A stretch of 64,000 bases of DNA from Roseibium aggregatum IAM 12614 (GTDB taxonomy: Bacteria > Pseudomonadota > Alphaproteobacteria > Rhizobiales > Stappiaceae). A program made the translations under genes and the position numbers. Of the stretch, positions 63,165 to 64,000 are shown piece after piece (the first letter of the stretch is position 1; each line of letters opens with the position of its first letter). Under the pieces are notes generated by a model, which was not told where the DNA came from, did not search any database, and saw nothing but the letters and a program-made list of their open reading frames with translations. Location of the stretch: positions 62,001 through 126,000 of the forward strand of contig NZ_AAUW01000017.1 of NCBI RefSeq assembly GCF_000168975.1, written 5' to 3'.

Positions 63165-63464
63165 ATGAGCACGAAACAAACGATTACCGACAAACTGTCT
63201 ACAGCCTTTTCGCCCTCTTTTCTGAACGTCATCGACGAGTCGGACAAGCACAAGGGCCATGGCGGCTGGCGCGAAGGCGGCGAAACCCACTTCCGTGTGC
63301 AAATCGCCGCAGCCGCATTCGACGGCATGAACCGGGTTGCAAGACACCGGGCGATCAACGATCTGCTTGCAGACGAGCTCGCCGGCGGCGTGCATACCCT
63401 GGCACTGGAAATCCGCTCTGACAGCGAACCGGACCCGCGCGCAGCCCGGGTGGCCGGAGGCTGA
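63165..63464 (+). CDS. bolA: BolA-family protein
   Basis: 99 residues. VIDESDKHKGHGGWREGGETHFRVQI is the BolA signature with the glutaredoxin-coordinating His, and DLLADELAGGVHTLALEI closes the domain. BolA proteins bind monothiol glutaredoxin [2Fe-2S] clusters and influence iron and stress regulation. An ATG three codons upstream (63156) is possible. Confidence 0.9.
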   Translation: MSTKQTITDKLSTAFSPSFLNVIDESDKHKGHGGWREGGETHFRVQIAAAAFDGMNRVARHRAINDLLADELAGGVHTLALEIRSDSEPDPRAARVAGG

Positions 63465-63553
63465 GCGGCAGTCTCCTCAAAAGTCCAGTTTTTTCAGTAC
63501 CAAACACATTGAGCCACACCGCCCGGCTTTCCAACGCCGCTTGTTTTTTTAGA

Positions 63554-64000
<447 letters not shown>

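Overview
The window is 64 kb of GC-rich chromosome from an alphaproteobacterium. Gene content (ethylmalonyl-CoA pathway genes, aerobic cobaltochelatase cobS/cobT behind a DnaJ-like gene, rpmB beside a DUF3108 gene, an IalB-family protein, a PAS/MCP-rich signalling repertoire) fits the Hyphomicrobiales, and a marine Stappiaceae-type organism (Roseibium/Labrenzia-like) is my best guess. That placement is inference from gene content, not from a database search. I see no rRNA, tRNA, CRISPR array, transposase or integrase; nearly all genes are intact, closely packed core or niche-metabolism genes.

Layout. 1-2.7 kb: the 3' end of asd, then a TenA-like gene with a DMT-family exporter. 2.7-3.4 kb: a gene-poor stretch with structured DNA. 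3.4-7.5 kb: a membrane chemoreceptor, an HD-GYP protein and a truncated cytoplasmic chemoreceptor. 7.6-15.4 kb: a divergent cluster combining a ribose-type ABC importer with mtnK, mtnA, a SorC-like regulator and a class II aldolase, read here as a methylthioribose/5-deoxyribose uptake and DHAP-shunt module. 15.4-17.2 kb: DinB-like protein, beta-carbonic anhydrase and a small hypothetical protein. 17.4-21.1 kb: ethylmalonyl-CoA mutase (ecm) divergent from crotonyl-CoA carboxylase/reductase (ccr). 21.1-31.7 kb: mixed housekeeping and envelope genes (methyltransferase, CAP lipoprotein, SH3 protein, GH25 lysozyme, antiporter, exonuclease III, quinone oxidoreductase, TrmH-like methylase, an ECF sigma factor, IalB-like protein, rlmN).

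31.8-35.3 kb: a two-subunit molybdenum hydroxylase (IorAB type) with a divergent TetR regulator and clear operators. 35.5-41.8 kb: argG, a QueG-like ferredoxin whose first codons overlap a strong terminator, a PAP2 membrane protein, folP-folK and a Tat-exported PhoD. 42.2-45.9 kb: MarR-MFS operon and typA. 46.3-48.5 kb: a three-gene periplasmic sulfur operon (rhodanese, YeeE/YedE permease, 58-residue exported peptide). 48.7-52.8 kb: mesaconyl-CoA hydratase (third gene of the ethylmalonyl-CoA pathway), LuxR-type regulator, exported amidase and an HD-domain protein. 53.0-64 kb: YafK-like L,D-transpeptidase, accA, DUF3108 protein, rpmB, a YhhQ-type queuosine-precursor transporter, phytase-like esterase, cobT, cobS, DnaJ-like protein, bolA and the end of a CorC/HlyC-type CBS protein.

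Connections. Ecm is B12-dependent, so ecm/ccr/mch and cobS/cobT serve linked needs. RlmN is a radical-SAM enzyme of a type that generates 5'-deoxyadenosine in general, and the DHAP-shunt cluster is the sort of system that recycles such nucleosides. Two families of palindromic intergenic repeats (26.9/45.9 kb and 41.9/42.1 kb) are scattered between operons.
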